From contig OX421495.1 of NCBI GenBank assembly GCA_949126835.1, positions 22,850,533 to 22,914,532 of the forward strand: a stretch of 64,000 nt of DNA, read 5' to 3'. The number at the start of each line of letters is the position of its first letter. Within the stretch, counting starts at the first letter, position 1. The DNA comes from Anisus vortex. Lineage: Eukaryota; Mollusca; Gastropoda; Planorbidae. A model generated the notes under the pieces. The model worked only from the letters and a program-made list of their open reading frames with translations, had not been told where the DNA came from and made no database searches. Shown in pieces: positions 11,495-22,897 of this stretch. The position numbers and the translations under genes were made by a program.

Positions 11495-12040
11495 GCTTTT
11501 CCGTAAACAAAAAAGCATGCTTTTGCTGGTGTTTGACAATTGATTTCAACCTCGACGGCCAGTTCTAGTCTTTTAGAAATATACAAAGGTTACAAGATTA
11601 GTTTTGAGGAATCCGTTTTTAACATCAAAAGTGAGTAGACGATAATTAACACTCAAATGTTAGTCCCGTTAGGTTAAATTTAACTTTGTTTATAAAATAA
11701 ATAAGTCAAGAGTTGCGTTTCTTGGTTATTAAAAAACACAATGTGTAGATTCATAAAAGCAAATAACGAACATTCGTTTGCATTAATCAATACTTTTGAT
11801 ATTATAAAAAGGTGAAATTTCACGTCTGACTTTCACAATCAATTGTTTTCTTTTGGAGACATCTTTTGGAAATGAAATAAAATTTATTTAATCGCCTACA
11901 TCTTTTGGTACAACCAGTAGCGTAGCACACTGACAGGTTTTTTTAAAAAATTAAATAATCGAATAATACCGGAAATGTCTTTCTTTCTCGTCAACCTTTT
12001 ATGCATGCATATTTGTTGAGAATTGTCAATCAATACAACT
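11495..12040 (+). repeat. dispersed repeat, copy 1 (pairs with 16845-17340)
   Basis: It shares GCATGCTTTTGCTGGTGTTT, CAACCTCGACGGCCAGTTCT, GGAATCCGTTTTTAACATCA and CCTTTTATGCATGCATA in the same order and orientation with 16845-17340. The similarity is diverged. No coding capacity or defined ends are visible. Confidence 0.75.
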
Positions 12041-12356
12041 TCTACATTGTATTTGTTTAATTTTGTTTATTTATGTTTGTGTTTACATATGTATATGTTT
12101 CTTATATAATGTAAGGGTTTGCCTGTTATTGTTGTCCTATTTAAAAAAAAATATATTTAGGATTGACAGAGTGCACCTTGCATTGGCCTCCAGAAAAAAA
12201 AATGTCACTGCTGGCCTATGTGAACATAGTATCTGGTCAAAGGCCTTAGTCTACGTGAAGCTAATCTGTCCTGGGTGGACATTTGATACACCAGGAAGGG
12301 GAGGAATTTAGAGAGAGAGGTGCATAGGGTCAAAGTGACAGAGAGTCTGAGAGTCT

Positions 12357-12388
<32 letters not shown>

Positions 12389-13002
12389 AATATCTGGCAA
12401 TCAAAGACGTCTACCCAACTGAAGATTTATCCCGCCATGCTAAGAAAAAGTTCTTAAGGACAAGCTCCGGCTTAATCCCGACTAAGTGAAGATGTCAATC
12501 TAGTACCGCCTTGGCCTTTCTTTTTTAAATTTTTATTTTCATTTTTAAAGACCAGACGGCTGCAGTTGTGGGGGTCGAGTTTCCTCCCCTCGATTATTTC
12601 GACACAGCTTCGTGAATTAGTCTTTAATCTCGTGGCCGAAATGGTTAATAGCTTCGTTGAATTGGCGCGCTGCGTTTGACACTTTTGAAAGTTGCCCGTT
12701 AAGACCTCATATCGTACTTTTAACCTTTTTTAATAAGTGGAAAAGATTTAGACTAGATCTATTTTTTAGAAGATGAAATCAGAGCTTAGTGTAAGATTGT
12801 ATCAAAATTCAAGTCCCAGAAATGGAACTGCATAAACAGATAAAACTGTTTGATTTTTTTAAAACGTTTTTCCAGCAAGCTTAGATTTTAATTGGCTTTG
12901 TGGACAAAAATATTTATTTTGGATCTGTAACATTTATTGTATATATTCTGATAGCTGCAATACAATCATACTATTCACACGGCTGAATTTTCCAAAGAAC
13001 GA
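12041..13002. other. unassigned stretch
   Basis: A GA-rich low-complexity patch at 12308-12390 and otherwise unassigned AT-rich DNA. Confidence 0.5.
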
Positions 13003-13250
13003 GGCATGCCGAGCTGGGAGGCCGAATGCTAGGACATCATCTATAGAGCGGGCATGCCGAGCTGGGAGGCCGAATGCTAGGACATCATCTATAGAGCGGG
13101 CATGCCGAGCTGGGAGGCCGAATGCTAGGACACCATCTATAGAGCGGGCATGCCGAGCTGGGAGGCCGAATGCTAGGACATCATCTATAGAGCGGGCATG
13201 CCTAGCTGGGAGGCTGAATGCTAGGACATCATCTATAGAGCGGGCATGTT
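13003..13250. repeat. 48-bp minisatellite, about five copies
   Basis: Units start with GGCATGCCGAGCTGGGAGGC at 13003, 13051, 13099, 13147 and 13195, spaced exactly 48 bp, with a partial sixth at 13243. Copies 1 to 4 are nearly identical, so the expansion is recent. Copy 5 has CTAGC for CGAGC and GGCTG for GGCCG. Confidence 0.95.
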
Positions 13251-13265
13251 ATAAGATAGAAAATA

Positions 13266-13322
13266 AAACTCAGACCACGGATAAGCGTAGGACGCAATAA
13301 TATTCTGTATCGAAGAAGCGTA
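13266..13322 (-). repeat. dispersed ~50-bp module, copy 2
   Basis: Inverted relative of 905-961. It shares TTGCGTCCTACGCTTATCCG and TGGTC on the minus strand, and begins right at the edge of the 48-bp minisatellite. Confidence 0.5.
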
Positions 13323-13537
13323 TGTAAAATATAAGTTAGGATAGAAGAAGAGTCTGTCACAGATACAATAGAAGGAGCGCCTGTTAGATAAAAGGGCGTC
13401 TCTATCATATACAATATATATAGTGCCTGGATCATTAACATTTTCATTTAAAAGAAATTTTTCGTAGCTCAAAATGCCCAACTGATGATCGGCCAAGGCA
13501 CCCATAGAAGCGGGTTTAGTAACCTTTTGTCTTTGCC

Positions 13538-13701
13538 CAGGAGTCGGCAACCGAAGGCACGCGTGCCAGACTTGGCACACAGGGTGATTTTCAATTTTCA
13601 ATCTAAGTATGTGTACCATAAAGTGATTGGTGGCGCAGGCTGAAGGAATTAGAAATCCTACTTTAGAACACTGTTGTTAAAAGGTTGACGACCCACCCCT
13701 G
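13538..13701. mobile_element. short hAT MITE, CAGGAGTCGGCAACC type
   Basis: The left end is CAGGAGTCGGCAACC. The right end, read inward, has CAGGGG and then CAACCTTTTAACAACAGTG. This resembles the termini of the larger element at 19945-22255, including the TGGCACAC-type motif inside. Flanking 8-mers TCTTTGCC and ATCTATGC agree at only 5/8. Confidence 0.6.
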
Positions 13702-13891
13702 ATCTATGCAACAAAATCTGGCTTCTGTGCGGATTGTAGTGTCCACCCCCCCTCCCCAACACCCCAGCCCGAAGCTTGGTGGAATCACTCTCCGTAAAAG
13801 AGGCGCATCCCTTGCAGTAAAATCTCGGTTTTCAGATTGGGGGGGGGGGGGGGGGGCTATACTGCTTTCCCCTCTCAGCTAAACTTTAGAC
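13702..13891. other. unassigned, with poly-G run
   Basis: Contains C-rich and G-rich homopolymer patches; no gene. Confidence 0.5.
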
Positions 13892-14976
13892 CATAGGTTC
13901 TCAACCTTTTTTGGCTCACCGCCCCAATTAAATTTTTTTTTCCGCTCACCGCCCCTCACCCCCCCCCCCTTTCCGCCCATCGGGACTATAGTTTCCGCAA
14001 TTTTTTTTAGGGGAACTAGACTTTTTGTTTGATTAATTATCTTTAAAAAAACTGAAAAGGAAACATTTTGTAAGAATTAATAGATCAAAAAATCGCCTTA
14101 ACAAACGGTTTAAATAAATCAATATTAATGTGAATCGTTTGCCTGGTGTTTTACTAGCAATTTGTCTATTTTTGTTTCAATTTTGGTTGCAAAAAGCCTT
14201 AGGTCTAAAAATCAGTAATATTTGTTATATTACAAAACAGAACTTGTAATTGAATCAAATATTGAATCTAAAAAATCACATTTTTTAGTTAATGGGAGGT
14301 AATTAGCCCGTTTTATTTGACCTAATATTTCTGTTTTTTTTTCTTTTATAAAAATTAAATGGCTTACATTTATAACTTTGAAATGATCAAACTGTAAAAA
14401 GTATTTGAAAATTTTATAAATATTATATGACTAAATAAATTATATGTATATTTTCAAGCATTACAATAACTACCCAGTTTGGATGATTACTTATTATCTA
14501 TACCGCTTAACTATAGCGATTTATATTATATAAACTTTTAAAACACATTTAAGACATCTCAGTTAAACTGAGATGAAAAAATGTAATTAATAATGGCAGA
14601 TGCTAAAGCGACAGTGATCGGTCAGCATAGTTGATGGTCCGGTGAACCAACCACAAGTCCAGCCGGCCGCACACTATATTTGCCAAATACAGACCCCTAA
14701 TTCATCGAAAAGTCATTGCTATTCTTATTTCTTATTAATATAATAATATGTAGGCTTACTGTTGGGGATATCAGATATTTAGCAGCACTTGCGTTTACAT
14801 AACATTTCATCCAACAACTAATGGATTCAAATAGCTGATGTGTTAAAATACATTAGGTACGTTTGTACCGCCCACTTGCCCCTCACCGCCCCCCAATCGC
14901 CCCCGGGGATGTCAACGCCCCCCTAAAGCTTCTCACCGCCCCCGGGGGGCGATATCGCCCCCGTTGAGAACCTATG
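13892..14976 (-). mobile_element. non-autonomous hAT element, CATAGGTTCTCAAC family (inverted copy)
   Basis: The 14-bp ends CATAGGTTCTCAAC and GTTGAGAACCTATG are the same as at 3497-4568. The interior is the reverse complement: TTTTGGCTCACCGCCCC stands at the left and the GGGGGCGATATCGCCCCC block at the right. The flanks CTTTAGAC (13884-13891) and CTTTAGCC (14977-14984) match 7/8. Length is 1085 bp, against 1072 bp for the other copy. There is no coding frame. Confidence 0.9.
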
Positions 14977-16319
14977 CTTTAGCCCATCGGTGGACTCATC
15001 CAATGGTTCACACTCAATACCAGCTTTGAGAGTCCCGTGGGTGCAGGTGAGGGGGTGAGTAGGGGCTCTACTATCTTACACCAAACGTGATCCACTGCGG
15101 CTTAAAGGTGTTATGATAGATTTATGACTAATAACAAACACGTGACCACCATCAACATCCATTCAAGTTTTGGTTGAATTCACAAGCTAAATTTTTATAT
15201 TCACACCTGGGGAACGAAGTGACAAAATTATATAAATTATAAAAACTTTAAAAAAAAAATCTAATTTCAGAGGCCCTATTTTAATGAGTTCTCAATGTTA
15301 GTTTGTTTTGTGTATTTTTGTGTGCTTGTGTATGTGTTAACACTTTACAAGGCCCGCATAATCAATTCTCCAGTCAAGCACACAGAAGCTCTAAGAAACG
15401 ACACCCCGTGAGAGTCAGAAAGATCAAATAGTTTGTATTAGTTAAACCGTGTATCTCCACCCTCCTCCACCCTCCTCCACATCCCGGTCTTTTGTGTTAG
15501 TTGCGATTTTTTTTCTCTACCCCCCCCCTCACTCCCCCCCCACCGCCTCACTCCCCCCCCACCGCCTCACTCCCCCCCCCCACCGCCTCACTCCCCCCCC
15601 CACCTCCCTTTCCAGTTTCATTTTTGTAAATGGCAAGTCACGTGATTTATGTAATGCAAATATAAACTTTGGAAAGAAAACATCTAAAAAAAAAAGTAAA
15701 GCTAACAATATGACACAGTTAGCATCCTCAGTGATTCAGCCATAACCATTTGAATAACTTTCAGATTATAAATAGAGAAGTTGGCACTTTTAGATTTTCC
15801 AATAATTTATCAAGAATTTCAATACATTTTCTAACATAAAACATGACAAAACTATTGAATATTTTTTTTAAACATATTTCTTTTTTGTTCAAACAGTGCA
15901 GAGAAAATCTTAGATTAAATGATCTAAAACTCGTACATTGCAACCGACATTTTGTTTGAATTTTTCAAAAGCTTTTCCAATAACCTTTTAAGTTTTCTCG
16001 TTTTTTTTTGTTTTTTTTTTTCAAACAAAGTGAACCAAAAAAAAAAAAAAAACTATTATAACATTTACTGTTCTACAAACTGTTTTAAGATTGTTTGTAG
16101 TTGTTTTAGTTTTGTTGTTGTTTGTTAAATATGGTGGATGCAGATTAAATAAAAGGAAGCGTCTCTATCATAGTAAATGTTTCAACAAAATTTTTTTTTT
16201 TATTTTTTTTTTTAACTTTTTGTTAATTTTTTTTTTAAAGATTTTATTTTACATAAAAATGAAATTTACAAAACGTTTTTTTTCCATGCGTTAAGGATTT
16301 TCAAAGACTATAATAAGAT
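14977..16319. other. unassigned stretch with C-rich repeat
   Basis: A low-complexity repeat of about 20 bp (CCGCCTCACTC followed by a C-run) lies at 15515-15610. It is flanked by AT-rich DNA with several poly-T/poly-A runs (16000-16060, 16190-16240). The open frames over it are compositional. Confidence 0.6.
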
Positions 16320-16616
16320 CATAGACTATAATAAGATGGACCGCTTGCTCTGTTTTTAGAGCTTAATATGTATTTTTTTCCGTGCGCAACCAATAAGGCT
16401 GTCTTAAATTACTTCTACGCTCCTCGTTGTTTCTTAAATGTTTCCGCTGTATAGAACTTTCGATATTAATTTTAATTTTTCATTGAGAAAATTGAAGTGA
16501 TTCAGTAAAACGGAAGTGCAAAGGAAACAACGAATCGGAAATTCCTAAAATCAGTTTTTCGAGTCATCATACAGCAGAAATACTAAAGCAAGCGGTCCAT
16601 GTATATTATAGTCTAT
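16320..16616 (-). mobile_element. MITE, GGACCGCTTGCT family, copy 2 (inverted)
   Basis: It starts CATAGACTATAATAAGATGG and ends with AGCAAGCGGTCCATG and TATTATAGTCTAT. Interior blocks such as GGAAACAACGAATCGG and TACTTCTACGCTCCTCG are the reverse complement of copy 1. The terminal motif AGACTATAATAAGAT is duplicated just upstream (about 16304-16319). Confidence 0.75.
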
Positions 16617-16700
16617 AATAAGATGTACATCTTGCTTTGATATTTCTGTTATTTCAGGACTCGAAAACTCCTGTTTCGGAAATTTCCGATAACACAGTGA
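16617..16700 (+). mobile_element. truncated MITE fragment, same family
   Basis: GATGTACATCTTGCTTTGAT, then TTTCTG and GACTCGAAAA, parallel the first about 80 bp of the 10750 copy (CATGGACCGCTTGCTTTAG, TTTCTG, GACTCGAAAC). It is degenerate and has no right end. Confidence 0.5.
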
Positions 16701-16844
16701 TTTATAGATGTTCCGTTTAGAGTCGCAATTCGTGCGATCTAGTTATTCTAAGTTATTGGGCTTATTGATATCTTATTGACAAGTCTTAATGAGGCGTGAA
16801 CTTTTAAACCCGAATGTTCGTGAACTTCCTGTTCTATTTTTAAA

Positions 16845-17340
16845 CTAATAAACAAAAAAAGCATGCTTTTGCTGGTGTTTTACAATTGATTTCAACCTCG
16901 ACGGCCAGTTCTTCAAGGATACAATATTAGTTATGAGGAATCCGTTTTTAACATCAAAAGTGAACAGGCGATAATTAATACTCAAGTGTTAGTTGCGTGA
17001 CGTTAAATTTTTATTTGTTTACAAAATAAATGAGTCAAGAGTAGCGTTTTCTTGGTTATTAAAAAACAAAATTCGTAAATTCATAAAAACGAATAACAAA
17101 AATTCTTTTGCATTAAGCAATACGTTTGATATTTTAAAAAGGTGATTATTCCCTTCTGACTTTCACAATACATTGTTTTGCTTTGTAAACATCTATAGGA
17201 AATGAAATAAATTTTAATCCCCAACAAATTTGAGTACAACCAGTAAAGTAGCACACAGACATTGTTTCGAAAAAATTGATCGAATAAGAACGGAAATGTA
17301 TTTGCACGTGACCTTTTATGCATGCATACACGTTAAGACT
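16845..17340 (+). repeat. dispersed repeat, copy 2 (pairs with 11495-12040)
   Basis: Direct-orientation relative of 11495-12040 with the same order of blocks. The right end has CCTTTTATGCATGCATACA against CCTTTTATGCATGCATATT in copy 1. Confidence 0.75.
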
Positions 17341-17991
17341 TGTCCATACCTACATGTATTATGTTATAGACGCTCTTTCTTTGCAGAAGATCTCTTTTTG
17401 CGTCCTATTACTCTTATCCCTTCCACGTTTAGACTCAACTCGTGTAAAAAAAAAAAAACAGAATTTATATATGAATTTGTCCTTGTTAAATAATACAAAA
17501 CAAAATGTTTATAAAAAAAAGCGGTTTTATGAAGGAAATTGTTGGTAAAAGCGGTCTGTCACACTAAGCTGTATCACATGACTGCACTCCCCTACCCCTA
17601 TCACATTTTCCATTTCATGCACAACAATTCATAAAAAAAAGAAGGGGGAAAGGGAGGGAATAAAATTATTTTTTTCTGAACGTGGCTAGTAGACACAACA
17701 GTTTGGTCTAAAACGAGGCTTCTCTTCATGGTCTTGTTTTTTTTTTTGTAACCAGAAAATTTACTCTACAAAAAAAAAAAATAATGAAAATTTTAATCTA
17801 TTTACTGTAAGGAAACAAAGAATCTAGTGTTCGCATTCACTGTTAACCGGGACTTCCACCCTTTATTTTTCAACAAAGACCTACGCATTTCTTACTGAAA
17901 TTATAAATATTGCCATATTTTGTTAATTTTCTTTTATTTCTACTGGGTTTCTAGTTTGCTTTTTTAAGACTTCTATTTGTATCATATGTAA

Positions 17992-18098
17992 TATCTATAA
18001 ATGTTACATTAGAAACAGTAGACTATATCTATAAATGTTACATTAGAAACAGTAGACTATATCTATAAATGTTACATTAGAAACAGTAGACTATATCT
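17992..18098. repeat. 34-bp tandem repeat, three copies
   Basis: Units beginning TATCTATAAATGTTACATTA start at 17992, 18026 and 18060. The copies are essentially identical. Confidence 0.95.
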
Positions 18099-19287
18099 AA
18101 GAATCACTTAATACCAATTTTTTTTCTAGCTTCGACCATTCTCAATGAACTTGGTACAAAAAATAACACGACAAAAATGGAAAAAAAACCTGCCCTTGTT
18201 TTACAATAGACGTCCGGTTTTCTCCCCTGCAAGTATAATCACTTCATTGTGTTCTCTCCCCCTCTTTTTTTTCCCTTTTAACTTTATCAAGTTGAAAAAA
18301 AAACACTCTGGGATAATATGAGCTGTCCAGATCTAGCCCTCACTGAATAGAAGATGGTCGTATATTACCGGAAATGAGCTGTCCATGGCGTGCTATAATG
18401 CTCAGCGCCCTCTGCACGTTGTCTGCTATTTCCCGCTCTCAGAAAGTAAATTGGTAGGAAGCGATTCTATCGCTTTAAATATGGTTCAGGATAGGAGGAT
18501 AGAGAATAGAGACTCAACGTAGTTTAATGTTTAAAGAATGCATTTCACTCTTATTCTTCCCCCTTTAAATAACACGTAGGATTTTAAAAGAATCAAATGA
18601 GTAAAACAAAACAACTCAATTAAGACGATTGTTTTAAGTTCATTTATCAAAACAAACTGAAAAAGATCAATGATTCAATTACAAAGTGGTGGGTATTTCC
18701 ACAATAATCCATTCATCATAAACATTATTATTATACAATTGAAAAAAAGAGAGAAATTAAGAGACCAAAAAAACAACTATAGATCTACTTTTAAAATAGG
18801 CACTATAATACATTTCTTACGTGCCAAACAAGTAGCCTACAGGTGTCTTCTTATTTTTTTTTTCATTTAAGACTAGATTTAATCATACGTTAACTAATAT
18901 AGTCGCTCTAGTTTTTGTAATGCTAAAAATTTAACAAGGCTTGGGAAAATCGTCATTTTTCTTTTGTAAAATTTGTGTATATTTGTTTTTTGTGTAAAAA
19001 AAATATTATTTACATTTCAAATTTTACCCATTTCCGTACAAGCTTTGGATATTTGTGTAGCCTAGTATATATATTAGTATACTTCTAGAAGTTTTTTTTA
19101 TAATATATGCAAAATTATATTTACAGATAACCATAATAGACCCACAATAGGAGAGGAGGACAAGGGGGAGAAAGAGAGAGAGAGCGAGAAAGCGAAAGAA
19201 AGAGAGAGAGAAACACGACCGAGAAAGAGAGAGAAAGACGGAGAGAGAGAAAAAGCGAGAGTAAGTAAGAGAGTGGGGGAGAGAGAA

Positions 19288-19320
<33 letters not shown>

Positions 19321-19892
19321 AAGAAAGAGATAGAGAAATGGGAGCTTTTGCTTCAAAGAAAACACTAACTATACTGTTGTGACACCTTCCCAGAATTTAA
19401 ACTAAAACATTGACGATATAAAAAAGTTAATGAATGTCCAACCATATATTACATAACGTGCGTAAAACTCCATGAACATTTAAATGATGTCAATAATCAA
19501 CGTCTTGTGAAATATGACGCTTCTATTTAAATCTATATTTTCTACCGTTGATCAATGCATAGAAATTGCATCAATTAAATTTATCTTCATTTAAAAATTA
19601 ACTAAACAGCGCCATTCAATTCATTCATTCAATTAATTAAATTAATTTCGATTGTTATCAATATAGTGATGGTAACATTTACATTTCTAATATATATATA
19701 TGGAGCTGTAAATTTATTTTATAGAACGTGGTGTCATCGTCAACGAGTCAGCTCGATATAATGATTGGAGGTAGGTCAATCACAACCCTTCCTTTTCCCC
19801 AAAGACTTTGTCACACACAAAGCAAAATTAACTTATCTTAAAGGTTTTATCATTACACTAGATAGATGTGCAATTATTGCACCAAGAAATTA

Positions 19893-19929
<37 letters not shown>

Positions 19930-19944
19930 TATGGAAATCTATTT
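18099..19944. other. unassigned stretch with low-complexity repeats
   Basis: A long (GA)n-like purine tract lies at 19155-19335, and the minus-strand Ser/Leu-rich open frame over it is compositional. A pure A-run of about 35 bases precedes 19927, just before the hAT element at 19945. No gene was recognised. Confidence 0.6.
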
Positions 19945-20284
19945 CAGGGGTCGGCAACCTTTTGTTAACAGTGTGCCAAACAAGGATTTCTAAATCATTC
20001 AGCGTGCCAACAGCCTAAAAGTCAACCTGCTCTATAATACTTTAAAATTTTTTTTTAAATAGGATAATTAATTTTACTCCGTAGCAAGAACAAGGCCAAA
20101 AGCAAAAGGGGTTTATAGAGAAAATCGTTAAAGCGATTTATATTTAATACAAAATTAACGTTCTTGTGAATTTCATCCATTTTATTTGCATTTATATCAA
20201 ATACAATATTTTATTACTAACTTTTCATATTTATGGTAATTATTGTCTAAACATTTAACGAATGATACTGAAAATGAAGATGTA

Positions 20285-20700
20285 ACACCTGCTAATATTG
20301 ATTATATTTTGATCTCAGTTTAATTGAGAGGTTCTTACATGTTTTTAGTATACATGGTAACTATCAACTATAGTTAAGCGGAATTAATTCGTAGTAATCA
20401 TACAAACTGGGTAGTTAATGTAATGTTTGAAATTATACAATTAAATTATTTAGTCATATAATATTTATATAATTTTCAAATACTTTTTACAGTTTGATCA
20501 TTTCAAAGTTATAAATTGGAATCCATTTATTCTTTTATAAATTAAAAAAGAAACGTATTAGTCTAGAAATATTAGCGCACATAAAACGAGTTTATTATTT
20601 CCCTTTTATTAATATACGTTTCCACATTTGATTCAATAGTGATGCCAAACAAGTAATGTTTTGTATTATAACAAATATTACTGTCTAATTATTATTATTT
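20285..20700 (+). repeat. block homologous to the core of the CATAGGTTCTCAAC hAT family
   Basis: GTAATCATACAAACTGGG, CAAATACTTTTTACAGTTTG, ATAGTGATGCCAAACAAGT and ATAACAAATATTACTG occur in the same order as in 3945-4230 and, inverted, in 13892-14976. The GC-rich family ends are absent here. It is either a truncated insertion or a shared internal module. Confidence 0.75.
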
Positions 20701-20704
20701 TATA

Positions 20705-21029
20705 CAAGCTACATTGCCCGGCGTTGCCCGGGTGAAAACGTAGATTTACATGTCTTTTGTTTTTTAAAGTTTAAAAAAAAAATTTTAGAAAAAAAAGGTA
20801 TAATCTAAAATTTAATGGAGAATCGAACCCGGGTCGCCCGCATAGCAGTCCGCTACTTTAACCCTTGAGCTAGCGAAGACACATGTACAATGCGATAAAT
20901 TATTAGACAGTATATTTAAGTATATTATAGGCCTAGGCCTAAATAGGTCAGTGACACAAACTCACGTGTTTTCAAATTGACCAATGGGGATTTGTGGGGA
21001 CACAAACACGAGCTTTATATATATATAGA
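20705..21029 (-). mobile_element. non-autonomous Helitron with tRNA-like segment
   Basis: On the minus strand it begins TCTATATATATATAAAGCTC and ends with a CCCGGGCAACGCCGGG hairpin, then ATGTAGCTTG next to T. This is the Helitron layout: 5' TC, 3' GC hairpin, terminal CTRR, insertion between A and T. Here the last bases are CTTG rather than CTAG, which I take as decay. There are no inverted repeats and no target duplication. The interior holds a tRNA-like stretch (20817-20884, minus) with A-box-like TAGCTCAAGGGTTA and B-box GGGTTCGATTC. Confidence 0.75.
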
Positions 21030-21489
21030 TAAATCCAAAATTATGGTATTCATTAGAAGATTTAATTATTAGAAGATTAAAATAATTTACGTTAAACAGT
21101 TGTAAATAAACATTTTCTGAATTGTTTGTGCATTTAAAGAGTTTATTTTTTAAACATTAATAATTACATAAATGACATAATATAGTGCTATCAGTGCCCT
21201 CACAGAGGAGGGGGCAGAGGGCGGAACAGAGGGGGCATATGCTCGGGGGCGACACTTGTAGGGGCGGCAAATACAGTCTAAATACAGCACTAAACAAAGC
21301 AATTACAGTACGCTAGGGGGCGTCTCTGGAACTTTTGCCTAGGGGCACTACATAGGCTTGTGTGGTCTCTGAGTGCTTTTAAATAAATCTCTTATAATTA
21401 TTAAATTAATAAAAATTGTTTTAAAATTACTTATATTTATGATTAGTTAAAGAAGCTAAGGCATAATTTTTTAAAAAACTGAAATGAGT

Positions 21490-21660
21490 CTGTATCAATT
21501 AATGATCGCATTGTCCTTGAATGCTCATATACATATTTAGTCACTTCTGAGTGGTCAAGTGTAAGTGACCTCTTTATATGCTTAAAACAGTTTTCATGTG
21601 CGATAAAATCTGTTCACAAGTGTAAGTTGAACCAAAAGATGAAAGTAGAAGAGCGACTGC
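21490..21660 (-). pseudogene. hAT transposase dimerisation-domain remnant
   Basis: One minus-strand frame reads ALLLSSFGSTYTCEQIFSHM, matching the conserved FGSTY.CEQ.FS.MK core of hAT C-terminal dimerisation domains. A frame change follows, then ALTLDHSE-like residues (about 21530-21570) matching the L.D.HL stretch. Only this short piece is recognisable. It lies inside the 19945-22255 element. Confidence 0.7.
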
Positions 21661-22489
21661 CTAGCAGTTGAGACTTGAGAGTAGCAGATGACTTTCCTTA
21701 GCAGCTTCCTTCCAGATTTTTCTCGCCATTTTTTTTTTATTGTTTAAAATTGAATTTGCTGCATTTTAAAATCGCAAACATCCCTCCACTTAAAAAAAAA
21801 AAGATCTACATCAATGAAGGTTGTAGTAAGATAAAACCAGTTAGGCTTGATGTGGTATGAAAAAATGATTCCATCAATTTGAAAGTCTTGCCTTTCATTA
21901 GAAAACTACGCTTTGAGTGCTTCGATGTTGGCCTATTTCTGAAAAAGGTCAAACTATATATTTTAATATGTGTCATTAATATAGAGATGTACATGTAGTT
22001 GAATGTTTTGTAATTGATTTCATGGGAAAATATGTTCAGTTTTAATGACTGTCTTATCGGTCATTGTAAATGCAAATTTACTGAAATATGTCGCTATGTC
22101 AATCAGAAATATCGGGTTCAACAGTTTTCCTCATTCAGAACCAGAAAATGTTGTTTTTCATCAATAAAAAATACCTCTAGGAAGTATCTCGCGTGTCATT
22201 GAAAATTTATCTGCGTGCCAAGTTTGGAACGTGTGCCTTAGGTTGCTGACTCCAGGTCTATTTATTGGAGCATATCTTTTCATCCAGAAAACCAGCGAAA
22301 TACTTGGGGATAATTTTAGGATCCAGATTGTCATATTGATTAATAATAAAAAATTTTTACCGACTCTATTAGGTCTACAATTGCAACAAAATACAAATTA
22401 AAAATGTTACTCGAGTTGGAACGTTTTTTGAATTGTTATCATTTCACTATGGCTTTTCCGATAAAAAAGATTTTAAATCTAGAACAAAA

Positions 22490-22710
22490 AGTCAGAAAAG
22501 TGATGCAAGTTTTATAACTTATAGCTTTATAACAAGCGTAACACCAAGTATAAAATAATTACATTTAGAACAAAAAATGAAAGCAAGCAAACAAAAGAAA
22601 AAGTAATAATAATATGTAATGTCAGCTTTCTTCCTTCCATAGTGGCATTCGGTCATGGAATGGGTTTAGTGAATTGTAATTAAGGCTATAAATTATATAT
22701 ACTAACCGAC
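22490..22710 (+). repeat. left flank of duplicated segment, copy A
   Basis: It shares AGTGATGCAAGT, AGCTTTATAACAAG, TCTTCCTTCCATAGTGGCAT and TCGGTCATGGAATGGGTTTA with 29158-29375 in the same order and orientation. It lies about 190 bp before array A. No coding function was seen. Confidence 0.85.
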
Positions 22711-22897
22711 TTAGAATAGATCCTTATTAATTACTCAGCTGTACATTTTTAAAACAATGTCGACAAATTCATGTTTTATTATTTCTTTTTATGACAATTT
22801 CTTTTTTTCTATTTAAAATTTTGTTTTGATTTTGAAAATTTCTCGTCCAACTTTTCCGGGTAAATAAAAAATAAATCAAAATAAAAAACACACAAAA

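Larger units (their letters stand above)
19945..22255. mobile_element. hAT-Charlie-like element with nested Helitron
   Basis: The left end is CAGGGGTCGGCAACC and the right end, read inward, CTGGAGTCAGCAACC. The flanks ATCTATTT (19937-19944) and GTCTATTT (22256-22263) match 7/8. It encodes a decayed hAT dimerisation region on the minus strand (21490-21660), holds a Helitron (20705-21029), and contains a block at 20285-20700 homologous to the core of the CATAGGTTCTCAAC elements. A GC-rich patch at 21195-21350 may be another small insertion. Confidence 0.8.

Noticed and set aside
15449..15745. Proline-rich open frame on the plus strand
   Set aside because: Caused by C-rich low-complexity repeats; no domain.
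19024..19365. Ser/Leu/Phe-rich minus-strand open frame
   Set aside because: Compositional artefact of a long GA tract.
20817..20884. Functional tRNA gene on the minus strand
   Set aside because: A and B boxes are present, but acceptor and T stems do not pair well by eye and the stretch lies inside a Helitron.
21195..21350. GC-rich patch as a separate hAT MITE
   Set aside because: No convincing inverted ends or 8-bp duplication could be matched.
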